Below, piece by piece: positions 1 to 11,900 of a stretch of 64,000 bases of DNA. Origin of the DNA: Paenibacillus periandrae (lineage in GTDB: Bacteria; Bacillota; Bacilli; Paenibacillales; NBRC-103111); NCBI RefSeq assembly GCF_022458865.1, contig NZ_JAJNMU010000009.1, positions 1 to 64,000 on the forward strand, given 5' to 3'. A program made the translations under genes and the position numbers. The notes beneath the pieces were generated by a model that worked only from the letters and a program-made list of their open reading frames with translations, made no database searches and was not told where the DNA came from. Positions within the stretch are counted from its first letter, which is position 1. Every line of letters begins with the position of its first letter.

Positions 1-2
1 CC

Positions 3-3000
3 TTGACGCAGGCGAAGGCCAGATTCTATGCATTCTTTTTGGATGCGAACGAGAATTTCTTGGATTGGACCTATGTGGATTATACAGAAGTCACTAGCGG
101 TTACCAGAATGCGCAACTGATTGGTACGACACCGGCCAACACGGCAAAGGTACGTGTGTATGTGGGGCTGCGTGGTGTGAACAATGCATGGACGGGAAAC
201 ATGCTTGTCGATGATATGCATTTCCAAATAAGAGATACTTCTGTTATATTGCATGCACCTACGAATTTGAGTGTGCAAAGTGTTACAGGTACTGAAGTGA
301 ATTTGGTGTGGAGTGCTCCGGCTGATCCTGTGGGAATAAGCGGCTATGATATTTACAGGGATACCGACTTAGTGGGCTCCGTTTCTGGAACTTCAAACAC
401 ATTTGTCGTAACCGGTCTTAGGGGAGATACAGCTTATTTCTTTACAGTAAAATCCAAGGATGCAAATGGAAATCAATCTGAAGCCAGCAATATTGTAGGT
501 GCGAGGACTGCTCCCAGAATCAACTGGGCGTTAAATAAGCCAACGCAAACAGACGGGAACTATTCATCAAGTATGGCCGGAGATAAGGCGGTCGATGGGA
601 AGTTGACTGATAACAGCAAATGGTACGTGGTAGGAAGCGGGGAGCATTGGCTGATCGTGGATCTGGCAGTAGCTATGAATGTCGGTCAGTTTGTGGTAAA
701 GCATGCGGCGAGTGGTGGGGAAGGGGTATGGGCGAATACGAAGGATTTTACAATCCAACTCAGCAAGGATGGAATCCACTGGACAACGGTTGTGAACGTG
801 ACTGGAAACACGCTGAACGAAACGGTACATGATATCGTCAGTACGCAGGCCAGATATGCGAAACTCTCTATTACCACACCGACAAGTACTACGGATGATG
901 CAGTGCGTATTTATGAGTTTGAGGTGTACGGCGAACCAAGTACTGTGCCATCAGATGTTATACCACCAACTGCGCCATCTGATGTAGAAGTATCAAGGAA
1001 AACAGATACAAGTGTGAGCCTGACCTGGACGGCTTCAACCGATAATGTTGAAGTCACAGGCTACGAAATTTATAACGGTTCAGCATTAGTCGGGACCAGT
1101 GCATCGACTAGCTATACGTTAACAGGTTTAAGTGAAGCGACGAGTTATACGATTTCAATAAAAGCCAGAGATGCGGCAGGCAATCTATCAGCTGAGAGTA
1201 ACCTCTTGGTAGTTACGACTGAAGATGTTACACCACCTACTGCACCAACTGATTTAACTGTAGCAAGTAAAACGGGAACAAGCGTGAACTTGACATGGTC
1301 AGCATCCACCGACAACGTAGGAGTGACGGGTTACGAGGTGTATAACGGAAATGTCTTGTTGGCAGCCGTAAATGGAATGACACATACCGTTAATGATTTG
1401 ACACCTGGAGTGAAATATATCTTTACAGTAAAAGCGATAGATGCGGTAGGGAATGTATCCCCAGCCAGCAATTCGTTAACGACAATGACATTCCTGCCTA
1501 CCGACCCGATGATGTCTATGAATGATGACCATACCATAGGGCTCAGATACGACGGTACTGTATGGCAATGGGGACATTTACTGAATAAGGAAAATGGACT
1601 TTGGAGAACACAAGGGATTCCTGAGAAAGTTAATTTAATCGATGATGCTGTTATGGTTGCTGCTGGATACCTACATAATCTTGCGCTCAAAAATGATGGA
1701 ACAGTATGGGTATGGGGCGCTGGCAATGCCAAGCAAGTACCGGGTCTTTCTAATATTAAAGCAATTACAGCGGGGAGCTTTCATAGTGTGGCTCTCAAAG
1801 ACGACGGTACTGTATGGCAATTCGGAGACGGAACGAACACCACAAATTCTTCCCCTCAACAAATAGTCAATCTATCTGGAATTGTAGATATCTCAGCCAA
1901 ATGGGACCATACGCTTGCACTCAAAAATGATGGGACAGTATGGGCGTGGGGCAATAACATTTATGGTCAGCTTGGTGATGGTAGCCGAATGAACAGGCTG
2001 ACACCGCAACAGGTTATTGGGTTAACGAATGTAACCGCAATTTCGGCAGGATTTAGTCATAGCTTGGCCATCACATCGAACGGAGCGCTGTGGGCTTGGG
2101 GTGGCAGTTATTACAGTGGAGTACTGGGTAATGGCACCAGTAATTCCTCTAGTACTACCCCTGTCCCTGTTTCTGTGAGCGGGGTCTTTCAGAAAATCGC
2201 TGCTGGTGGAGGTTTTAGCCTTGCCCTAAAGGATGATGGAACTATATGGACTTGGGGTTCTAATGCTGAGGGTCAATTAGGGTCTGGAAGTAAGGGGGGA
2301 TACAGGGATACTCCTTATCAAATACAGAACTTAAGAGGGGTTAGTAGTATATCAGCAGGTGGTAGTCACAGTGGTGCAATAACAAATACAGGCACTTATT
2401 TCACATGGGGGTATGCTTTCTTTGGCCAATTGGGAAATAGTGAGTATTATAATATAGCGACTCCAAGTAAAGTTATAGGACCTAATTTAAATATATCTGA
2501 TGTGGAGCCGCCAACGATACCTGGGAGTTTTTATGCTTCGATAAATTCCAATGAAGTAACCTTAAATTGGACAGCTTCTACCGATGATAGCCTAGTGAAA
2601 ATTTACAATATCTATAATGGAAATGAATTGATTGGTAGGACTGGAACTCTTAAGTATATTCATACAATGCTTCCTAATGTACCTTATGCTTTCAGTGTAA
2701 CTGCGGAAGACGCAAGCGGCAATGAATCTCTAAGAACTAACCCTATTCATTTCCAGAATCCTGAAGCCGAGCCTATCAAGGTTCAGATGGCATTAGGCAA
2801 CATTCATAGCCTTGCCTTATTGAGCAATGGGACTGTGTGGGCGTGGGGGTATGGGGCATTAGGTAATGGAATGGAATATATTCCTGATAGTATTGACATT
2901 GCATACCGTTCAGGAAGGCCAGTCCAGACAGGAATAAATGATGTGATAAGGATAGGAGCAGGTAACGAACATAGCATAGCACTTAAAAATGATGGAACGG

Positions 3001-5819
3001 TATGGACCTGGGGGAACAATAGATATGGGCAGCTGGGAAATGAAACAACAGTAAAGCAAATCCTTCCAGTACAAGTAAGCGGATTATCTAACATTAGAGA
3101 AATTGTTGCTGGCCGTTCACATAGCGTTGCTCTGAAGAGTGATGGAACAGTATGGACATGGGGAAGAAATCATAAGGGACAGTTGGGAGACGGCACAATC
3201 ATTGACCGTATCACTCCAGTTCAAGTAGCCAATTTGTCGGGGGTTAAAGCCATTTCAGCAAACGGTGATTTTACATTAGTGCTCAAAGATGACGGCACTG
3301 TGTGGGGGTGGGGCGCGAATAACTATGGTCAATTGGGAGATGCAGCAACCATAGATCGTTTGAGTCCTGTAAAAGCGCTTGTTAATGGAGAGGTACGTGC
3401 TATAGCAGCAGGCGGAAGTCACAGTCTGGCTCTGAAAAACGATGGAACCGTTTGGGAATGGGGATGGGGAAGTAGTTATGACTCAGTGACGAACATGAGT
3501 TTGAATCCTGTCCAAGTTCTTGGAATTAATAATCCTCAGGGAATAGCCGCTGGAAGTTATCATAGCATGGCTTATATGAATAATGGAGAATTGTGGACCT
3601 GGGGTCATAACACTTATGGTCAATTGGGCAATGGAACTTCTATTGGTGGTAGGACTCCAGTTCAAGTTAATGGAATTTCCAATGTTGTCGGAGTAGCGGG
3701 TGGAGCTTATCATAGTGCGGCTATAACCTACGATGGGATTTTCCATACATGGGGGAACAACAATTACTCCCAATTAGGAAATGGAACATTTAATCAGACT
3801 AATGGGCCTCAAATGGTAATAGGTCCTAATGTTAATCCAGCAGATACGACAGCTCCATCTGCTCCATTGAATTTATCGGCAGAAGGTGGAACGACCAGCG
3901 TAATTTTATCATGGGAAGCTTCGATTGATAATGTGGGTGTCAGTGAATATGTTATCTACATGGGAGACACATTCTACAAAAAAATACAAGATGGAGAAAC
4001 TACACATACCATTAGCAATTTAACCTCTGGGACAACTTATAATCTGAAAGTGACAGCAGGAGATGCAAGCGGCAATGTATCCAGCGCCAGTGTAATCACA
4101 GTTACACTAAAAAGTCTTCCACCTTTTAAAAATGATATCGTGGCTGGACCCCATACGAATTATGCTTTAAAAGAGGATGGAACTTTGTGGGCTTGGGGAT
4201 CTAACCGTTACGGTCAATTGCAGGATGGAACAACAACAGACCGGACAATGCCTGTAAATGTTGGAAGCAAAATTATTGATGTAGCAGCAGAATTAACTTA
4301 TAGTGTAGCACTGAGGAATGATACGACCGTAATAGAGATAGGTGATGGAGCAACAGGTCAGCCACTCCCTAAACTAATTAATATTAAGCAGGTTGCAGCC
4401 GGTAGGTATCATACTTTGGCTCTAAAGGATGATGGTACCGTATGGTCCTGGGGGTCGAACTCCTACGGTCAATTAGGAGATGGGACTAAGTTGTATAAGT
4501 TAACGCCTGTTCAAGTTACGAATTTAACGAACGTAAAAGCCATTGTAGCAAATGGTTATTTCACATTAGCACTTAAAAATGATGGTACTGTGTGGGCCTG
4601 GGGTTCTAACAGCACAGGTCAGTTGGGAGATGGTACTATAGTGGACAGGCTTGCTCCTGTGCAGGTTATCGGCCTACAGGGAATAATCGAGATACGTGCA
4701 GGAAGTGAGCATGGCCTGGCTCTGAAGAATGATGGGACCGTTTGGGTCTGGGGAGCTAACAATTACGGACAATTAGGGAACGGAACCACCTCTAACTCTT
4801 TAATTCCTGTTACAGTAACGGGACTTCTTGGTGTTAAAGGAATAGCCGCAGGCTATAATCACAGCATGGCGTACCAAGAAGACGGAACGCTATGGACATG
4901 GGGATGGAACGAGTATGGACAATTGGGAATCGGCAATTTAATAAACAGCACAGCTCCTGTGCGAGTACAGGGAATTAAGAACGTTAAGCGAATTGCTGGC
5001 GGCTATAAGCACAGTGTTGCCTTGACAAGTACGGGCATCTACTATGCCTGGGGAGACAACTCATTTGCACAGATTGGAAATGGAACGAATTTCAACTCCA
5101 AGACACCGCTGGAAGTAATCGGACCAAACGTGAATCCGGCAGACATAGTACCTCCCACGGCTCCATTGAATCTTACGCTCTTGACCACTCCATCTACGAA
5201 TACTCTGACTTGGACAGCATCGACGGATAATGTGGGAGTTAGTGAATACGTCATATATAATGGCGCAACGGTTGTTGCTACGATTAAGAACGGGGAAACA
5301 ATGTACTCCCTTAGCTCCCTCCCAGAGGGCACAAGTTATAGTTACCGTGTTGTGGCTAAGGATGCAACAGGTAATGTCTCGCCGTATAGCAATAACGTGA
5401 CAGGAGTAGTTGATCATCAAGCTCCCACAGTACCAAGACAACTTAAGATCACTGAACGCGTGGGCGATACTCTTACACTTAGTTGGTTAGAATCTACAGA
5501 TAATGTAGGAGTTGCAGGTTATAGTGTTTACAAAGGAACTGAACTAATCGGAACTACATCTGCTAGTACAACTACTTATACAGTTACAGGGATTCCCAAT
5601 AAGGCGTTATACATTTTTTCAGTTAAGGCATTTGATGCAGCAGGTAATTTTTCCGCTAAAAGCGAAGTTGGAGGAATCAACAATCCTCATCTGCGATATA
5701 ACTATGATCAAGCGGGGCGCTTGAAAACCATCACCAATGCATCTACGGGAGAAGTGCTTCAAACATATCACTATGATCTTAGCGGGAACTTAGTTAAAGT
5801 CACCATTGGGGCTCAATAA
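3..5819 (+). CDS. Giant secreted RCC1/FN3/discoidin repeat protein with YD-repeat tail (5' end outside window)
   Basis: The reading frame is open from the first bases, so the N-terminus and any signal peptide lie upstream. In the visible 1938 residues the order is: a carbohydrate-binding-like fragment (1-75), FN3 (about 85-170), an F5/8 type C discoidin domain (about 173-310), two FN3 domains (320-495), then three large blocks of RCC1-type repeats (about 500-830, 930-1265, 1370-1700) separated by single FN3 domains, and two final FN3 domains (1710-1880). RCC1 repeats show the recurring signature LKNDGTVWAWGxNxxGQLGDG. The last 40 residues are a YD repeat (YNYDQAGRLKTI...YHYDLSGNLVKV), the unit used in RHS shells, so the gene may be related to or recombine with the RHS gene that follows. 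Likely an extracellular adhesive or cell-wall protein; no catalytic domain is seen. Confidence 0.85.
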   Translation: MTQAKARFYAFFLDANENFLDWTYVDYTEVTSGYQNAQLIGTTPANTAKVRVYVGLRGVNNAWTGNMLVDDMHFQIRDTSVILHAPTNLSVQSVTGTEVNLVWSAPADPVGISGYDIYRDTDLVGSVSGTSNTFVVTGLRGDTAYFFTVKSKDANGNQSEASNIVGARTAPRINWALNKPTQTDGNYSSSMAGDKAVDGKLTDNSKWYVVGSGEHWLIVDLAVAMNVGQFVVKHAASGGEGVWANTKDFTIQLSKDGIHWTTVVNVTGNTLNETVHDIVSTQARYAKLSITTPTSTTDDAVRIYEFEVYGEPSTVPSDVIPPTAPSDVEVSRKTDTSVSLTWTASTDNVEVTGYEIYNGSALVGTSASTSYTLTGLSEATSYTISIKARDAAGNLSAESNLLVVTTEDVTPPTAPTDLTVASKTGTSVNLTWSASTDNVGVTGYEVYNGNVLLAAVNGMTHTVNDLTPGVKYIFTVKAIDAVGNVSPASNSLTTMTFLPTDPMMSMNDDHTIGLRYDGTVWQWGHLLNKENGLWRTQGIPEKVNLIDDAVMVAAGYLHNLALKNDGTVWVWGAGNAKQVPGLSNIKAITAGSFHSVALKDDGTVWQFGDGTNTTNSSPQQIVNLSGIVDISAKWDHTLALKNDGTVWAWGNNIYGQLGDGSRMNRLTPQQVIGLTNVTAISAGFSHSLAITSNGALWAWGGSYYSGVLGNGTSNSSSTTPVPVSVSGVFQKIAAGGGFSLALKDDGTIWTWGSNAEGQLGSGSKGGYRDTPYQIQNLRGVSSISAGGSHSGAITNTGTYFTWGYAFFGQLGNSEYYNIATPSKVIGPNLNISDVEPPTIPGSFYASINSNEVTLNWTASTDDSLVKIYNIYNGNELIGRTGTLKYIHTMLPNVPYAFSVTAEDASGNESLRTNPIHFQNPEAEPIKVQMALGNIHSLALLSNGTVWAWGYGALGNGMEYIPDSIDIAYRSGRPVQTGINDVIRIGAGNEHSIALKNDGTVWTWGNNRYGQLGNETTVKQILPVQVSGLSNIREIVAGRSHSVALKSDGTVWTWGRNHKGQLGDGTIIDRITPVQVANLSGVKAISANGDFTLVLKDDGTVWGWGANNYGQLGDAATIDRLSPVKALVNGEVRAIAAGGSHSLALKNDGTVWEWGWGSSYDSVTNMSLNPVQVLGINNPQGIAAGSYHSMAYMNNGELWTWGHNTYGQLGNGTSIGGRTPVQVNGISNVVGVAGGAYHSAAITYDGIFHTWGNNNYSQLGNGTFNQTNGPQMVIGPNVNPADTTAPSAPLNLSAEGGTTSVILSWEASIDNVGVSEYVIYMGDTFYKKIQDGETTHTISNLTSGTTYNLKVTAGDASGNVSSASVITVTLKSLPPFKNDIVAGPHTNYALKEDGTLWAWGSNRYGQLQDGTTTDRTMPVNVGSKIIDVAAELTYSVALRNDTTVIEIGDGATGQPLPKLINIKQVAAGRYHTLALKDDGTVWSWGSNSYGQLGDGTKLYKLTPVQVTNLTNVKAIVANGYFTLALKNDGTVWAWGSNSTGQLGDGTIVDRLAPVQVIGLQGIIEIRAGSEHGLALKNDGTVWVWGANNYGQLGNGTTSNSLIPVTVTGLLGVKGIAAGYNHSMAYQEDGTLWTWGWNEYGQLGIGNLINSTAPVRVQGIKNVKRIAGGYKHSVALTSTGIYYAWGDNSFAQIGNGTNFNSKTPLEVIGPNVNPADIVPPTAPLNLTLLTTPSTNTLTWTASTDNVGVSEYVIYNGATVVATIKNGETMYSLSSLPEGTSYSYRVVAKDATGNVSPYSNNVTGVVDHQAPTVPRQLKITERVGDTLTLSWLESTDNVGVAGYSVYKGTELIGTTSASTTTYTVTGIPNKALYIFSVKAFDAAGNFSAKSEVGGINNPHLRYNYDQAGRLKTITNASTGEVLQTYHYDLSGNLVKVTIGAQ

Positions 5820-5977
5820 TTCGTGACAGAGCAGTTTTAGTGAAAAATAGTAGGTAGGATTCTCTTTTTTATGTGATTAACCCAATCAGTTGCATCATTA
5901 TGTTGAATCTATTTCTACTAAAACATCAGAACCCCTTATGTCGGCTAATGCCCTCGTAAAAAGAACCGGAGGAACCC

Positions 5978-8900
5978 ATGTTCAAGAAATGGCTTTCAAG
6001 TCTACTTATACTTACAATCATGCTCAGCCTGGCTACACCTCTACTCGCGGCACCGAATACCGGACTTGAAGACGACGTAGAAATTGGTTATATCGTGAAA
6101 TTCAAAGACGGTACCACAGGTAAACAGGAATTGCGAACGATGAACAAAAAGACGGAGAAGGCATTCAGCAATCGTCTGAATGCCCACGCAACGGTGCGTT
6201 TAAAGAAAGCTGACCTTGCGAAGCTACAGCAAGATCCCAATGTGGCTTATATCGAACCGGATGGTTACGTCCATAAAACAACGGACCAGATGACACCCAA
6301 TCTGACACAAATACGCTTGCCGAATGTCACAGATAGTGTATACGGCAGTGTTTATGGTGGTAAAGGTGTGAAAATTGCTGTATTTGATACGGGAGTATCA
6401 ACAAGTACAGAGGAATTGCGTATTTCAGGAGGGGCTTCTTTTGTTCCCAATGACCCGACGTATAATGATATAAATGGTCATGGTACGCACGCGGCAGGAA
6501 TCATCGCTGCCTTAAAAAATGACAAAGGAATCGTAGGGATTGCTCCCCAGGCAGACATTTATTCAGTTAAAGTTTTGGATGAAAATGGAGGTGGCAGATA
6601 TAGCTGGATCATTAGCGCATTAGAATGGGCGATTGACAACCATATGGATGTGGTGTCCATGAGTTTCGCGGGTAGTCAATATTCCAGAGCTCTGGAAGAA
6701 GCTTCTCAATTAGCTTATGACAATGGAGTTTTACTCATAGCAGCTACAGGAAACGATGGAGTGAATGTGGTTTCCTATCCAGCAAAGCTTCAACCCGTAA
6801 TTGCTGTAGGAGCCGTTGACTCTTATAATCAGCTGGCTTCTTTTTCAAACACGGGTAATGAAGTTGAGTTGGTCGCTCCCGGGGTTAATGTACCAAGTTT
6901 GGATTTGAGTGGGCGGATTATTTCCATGAGCGGTACTTCGTCTGCGGTACCTCATGTTGTTGGGGTTTCTGCATTGATTAAATCCCAATCATCACAAATC
7001 AACAATAAAGAGATCAGGAATGTACTGACCAAAACGGCAGAGCGGCTTGGTGCAAATGAGCAATATGGTTACGGTCTACTTAATGCTAGTGCAGCTCTGG
7101 ATCTGATCAGTCATTCAACACAGAGTAGTAATCAACAATTAAATAAACAACAATTGAGCGCTATGTACAATACTGCTGAAGATTGGATTCAGCAATGGTT
7201 AGATCAGGGCTATACGTTGGAACAAGTTGGACAAGCCTTGCAATTTAAACAAGATTCTGGTAAGTCCATGGAAGAATCGCTGAACCATGTCGCGCCAGGA
7301 TACGCAAAACCAACGACTCCGGCTAACTCCTCACAGCAGAGTTCAGCTTCGCCAGAGCCCGATGCGATGCAGGACTACTTCGTCCAGGCAACGGCACAAC
7401 CTGAATCTTTTTATGATCCTGACGCTTTTTCTCAAGTTAAGGTGAATGCGGACCAGGCTCCTTACTCGGTGAAAAACGGGAACGAGAATATTTCTACTTT
7501 GAGTGGTTCTCTCTCATTAAGTAACGCTGAATTTCATTTACCAGGAAGAAATGGGTTATCTCTCACCTTGCAACGTATGTATGATAGCTCGTCTTCTCTC
7601 TATTTCGAGTTGGAAGCCCCTAAACTATATAAATGTGATTGTCAGGTGAGTTTTAATGGCTATTATTATACAGAAAAAATCAAAAATAATGTTGTCATTT
7701 CACAGTCCAATCCGATCCCATACCGATTTAGTTATGAAGATACCTACCGTCTGGATGCAGATCGTCGAATGGATTGGATCAAGAGCCTTGCCGGGCAATT
7801 GTTTGATGTTCACACCGATAGTCCGGACCCAAGTGGCACATCAACTAAATATTATAATTACGTAAACACAATGGATCAACTACAACCGGAAGTATACGTT
7901 AGATATTTTGGAAACGATCATACTAATTTCGTGCAAAATGATACCTTTAATCTACCGGATGCCGAAAAAATATTTCATCTGGGAAAAGGCTGGAGATGGA
8001 ACCTCCCTTATCTTTCCATAGATAAGGAAAGAGGGAAGAAGGTTTACCATACAGCAGAGGGCGCATCCTACGAAATCTTGGTTGACACCAATGGAACCGG
8101 TAGTCTCCGAGATGCTCAATATACAGATTTGAGATATAACGGAAATATCGTGCATACCTTAACTGGAGTGACTGAAGAATTTGATTATACGACCGGACAT
8201 ATCACAAAAATAAGAGATTTGAATGGCAACACGATTTCATTTACGTATTCTAATGATGCGAAGTATGGAACAGTGCTTTCCAAAATTGAAGATGCAATTG
8301 GGAATGCCATTGAAATCACCTACACGAATTCTTCGGTCACCATTAAACAGGGAGACAGTATCGTCACGTATAACAAAACAAAATCGAACACGACGGCGTC
8401 TTACCCCTGGCAAAATATTGACCACGAACTGTTAACCGAAGTCGTGGATCCGATTGGAAGAAAAACGCAGTATACGTATATGAAAAAAAACGGGGGATTT
8501 AGCCTTACTTATGGCGGAGGCGCAAATGTCGATTCCGCTTTACTAACACAAATTATTCATCCGACAGGCGGAAAAACGAACTATACCTATGCCAGTGATA
8601 GGAAATATTTAGGTGGCAACTATGCAGGATTCTCCTATATTGACTCTCATGTGATCACGTCCAGAGAAGATCAAATGCTTACTAACAATGGAAATAGTGA
8701 AATTAAAAATCATAGGGAGTTCACTATTCCTGTAGGACCTTCTGATAGAAATGTATACGGCGACTATACTTCTTCCTCATCAGTATGCGATGGACCCAGT
8801 TCGAATACATGCGTTAACCGGACTACCTACGTGTATAAAAGGAAATATAAAGCGGAAACGAGTTTAATTAAATCACAAAGTGATTATTACAACATACAAA

Positions 8901-11900
8901 CCAGCCAATTTTTAAATAATACGACAGAGTTACGAACCGATAAAACTTATGATGAAACTAATCGGAACCCTTTACCAGTAACGATCAGTCAGTCAGTCAA
9001 TGGTAACGATAAAGCGACGACAACAAGAACGTATAATTACCTGGGGCAAGTAACAAGTGAAACGGATGCCCTGGGCCGTACGGCGAAGTATGAATATAAC
9101 TTTGAAGGTATTCCGACATCTTCGCTTATACCGATCAGTGCAACATTAAATTTATACCAATCCTATGTGTTTGATTACAGACGTCAATTGACAAAATCAG
9201 TCGCTCGGGAAAACAATCAGGAGGGTAAGCTGCTTCAACAAATTGACATTCCGGAACGGGATAGTTATGGCAACATACTGAAGACGGTGGTGAAGGATGA
9301 TACTCGAAACATCGTCACGACCCGTGAATATAGTACGGATTACCAATCCGGTTTTCCTACCAAACAATCCACATACTTTATCAATGCGAATAATGTGGGT
9401 TCCTATAAGGTGGTTCAATCCGAATATGAGATGCTAACCGGTCGAATGAAAAATTATAGGGACGGAAACGGATACAAGACCTCCTATTCCTATGACAAGC
9501 TGGGTCGAGTGGTATCTGTAACCCATCCAGATGAATCCGTTGTTAAGCTGGAATATAACGATAGCGACAACAAAATTACACAAACGGATGAAACCGGAAA
9601 ACAAACCATTGTGACATGGAATCCTATTGGCGAAAAGATTCAGGAAGGCATTCTGGATGGAACGTATAAAGCTAAAGTCAAATACGGGTATGATGAATAC
9701 GGACGTTTGCAATGGATGGAAGATGCAGAGGGGAATCGGACCTCGTATGCCTATGATAATTTGAGCCGACAGCACTATGTAATGTTTCCGGGTGGTGGTC
9801 AGTCGGAAATGCGATATGATGATGCAAATCGCATGCAAACGTTGATAGACCCCGAGGGGAATGGCATTCGAACAACGGTTGATAAATTGGGACAAATTAT
9901 AAAAAGTGAAGAGGTTCGCAATAGTGTAATTACAACACTTGGAAGTACGGAGTATAACTACGCGGGAAAAGTAGTAAAGCAGACGGATGGAAAAGGAAAG
10001 TCTACGACTTATGATTACGACACATTTGGGCATTTGCTATCCGTAACGAATCCACTTCTGGAAACAACACGGTATACCTACTCAATGGCAGGGCAATTAA
10101 CGGAGTTGCAGTATCCAGATGGTAATAAACTTAAGAAACAATATGACGAACTCGGACGGGTAATCCGTACGATTGATCCTATGCAACTGCAGCATGTGTA
10201 TGAGTATGACGGCAACGGGCAAATGACCCGGCACCAGGATCCAAAGGGACAGGTTTTTAAGCAGACGTATAACAATCGAGGGTTCCTGACGAAAATGGAA
10301 GCCCCTGACGAAACTCAGGACTATACGTACGATGCAGCAGGCCGCCGGACCAGCATGAAGGACGCAACCGGCACAACCGGTTACAGCTATAAGGCGAATT
10401 CAAAGGAACTGGAAACGGTCACCTACCCGGATGGGAAAACAATTGGCTATGCGTACGACAGCCGCGGCAACCGGAGTTCGACCCGCGATCCGTTCCAAAA
10501 CACGAACTATTCGTTTTATGATCAACGCAACCGACTGCAGGCCGTATCGACCTCATCGGATCGCAATGTAACCGGAGCGTACGAGGGCAGCTACAGCTAT
10601 TTCAACAACAATCTATTAAAGACGATTCAACAACCGGGCAGCCTGACATCATACACCTACGAGGGAGTCAAGCTGCAAACGTTGACCCAAAATAGCGGCG
10701 GCGGAACTAACCAGTATACGTACGGCTATGATGGGAATCAAAACATGAATAGCATCAATGGAACGCTGGGTGCACGAAATCCATCGGCTCCGTTTCAGGA
10801 ATCGTTTACGTATGACGATGTGAACCGGATTGCTACTGCCAGCCAAAGCATACAGGGGCAAACACCGAATCCATTGCAAGAGAGCTATACGTATACGAAC
10901 CGTGGCAATCGGGAGACGATGCAGACCAACCGGGGTGTGAATATTTCGGGGGATCAATATGTGTATGATAGCTTGAACCGATTGAAGCAGGTGATCAAGG
11001 ACGGAGGCTCAACGATCTCGTACTCGTATAACGGGGACGGGCTGATGGTAGCTCGCACGGAAAATGGGGACACGACGAAGTATTACTACGACGGAAACCA
11101 GATCATTGCGGAGGGTTCGGCTAGTGGAGCCTTTAAAGCGCGGACAGTTCGCGGACTGGGACTGCTGGCACGCCAGGATAATGTGGCTAAGGGCTACTAT
11201 CTGAGCAATGGACATGGAGATGTGACCGAACTCCGCAGTAGTACAGGTTCATTACTGAACGCGTACACGTACGACCTTTGGGGAAATACGCTATCTACTC
11301 AGGAAGGCATGTCGAATCCGTTTAGGTATAGTTCCGAATACTGGGATACGAGCAGCCAACTTCAATATTTACGAGCCAGATGGTATGATCCGAGTATGGG
11401 GCGGTTTATAAATAAGGATACGTATGAAGGGGATATTAGCAATCCGCTGAGTTTGAATGGGTATACGTATGTGGAGAATAATCCGTTGAGTAATATTGAC
11501 CCTACAGGACATATGGCTGTATCATCAGCATCAGTTATAGGTTCATTAGTAGAACCAATAGTTGCAACTGGAGGAGCAGCGGTTGACGGAGCTGTTACTG
11601 GTGCTAGTAGAGCTGGATTAGCAGGAGCAATCACTGGTTTAGTAGTTGGTGGGTTATTCGGTAATCCGACAACAGTTGGAGGCGATCTAAGTGATCTACC
11701 CATCACTCATTCTCGGAAAGACCCAATTGATATTCCAATTCCGATTGCAGCTACATTAACAGAAGAAAACAATAGACAAAGGAAGATTCTATATCATTAC
11801 ACAGATCAATTAGGTTATAAGGGGATTTTAAGTAGCGGGGTTATATTTAACTCTACTAAAGCACTTAGACCAAAAGATGCAAGGTTCGGTGATGGAGTGT

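Noticed and set aside
1501-5150. Dense short-period DNA repetition that could suggest a repeat array
   Set aside because: The period and frame match RCC1 and FN3 protein repeats in one long gene; there are no identical repeats with unique spacers, so it is not a CRISPR.
9434-10033. 199-codon open frame on the minus strand
   Set aside because: Lies wholly within the RHS shell of the toxin gene and its translation has no domain; it is an antisense shadow.
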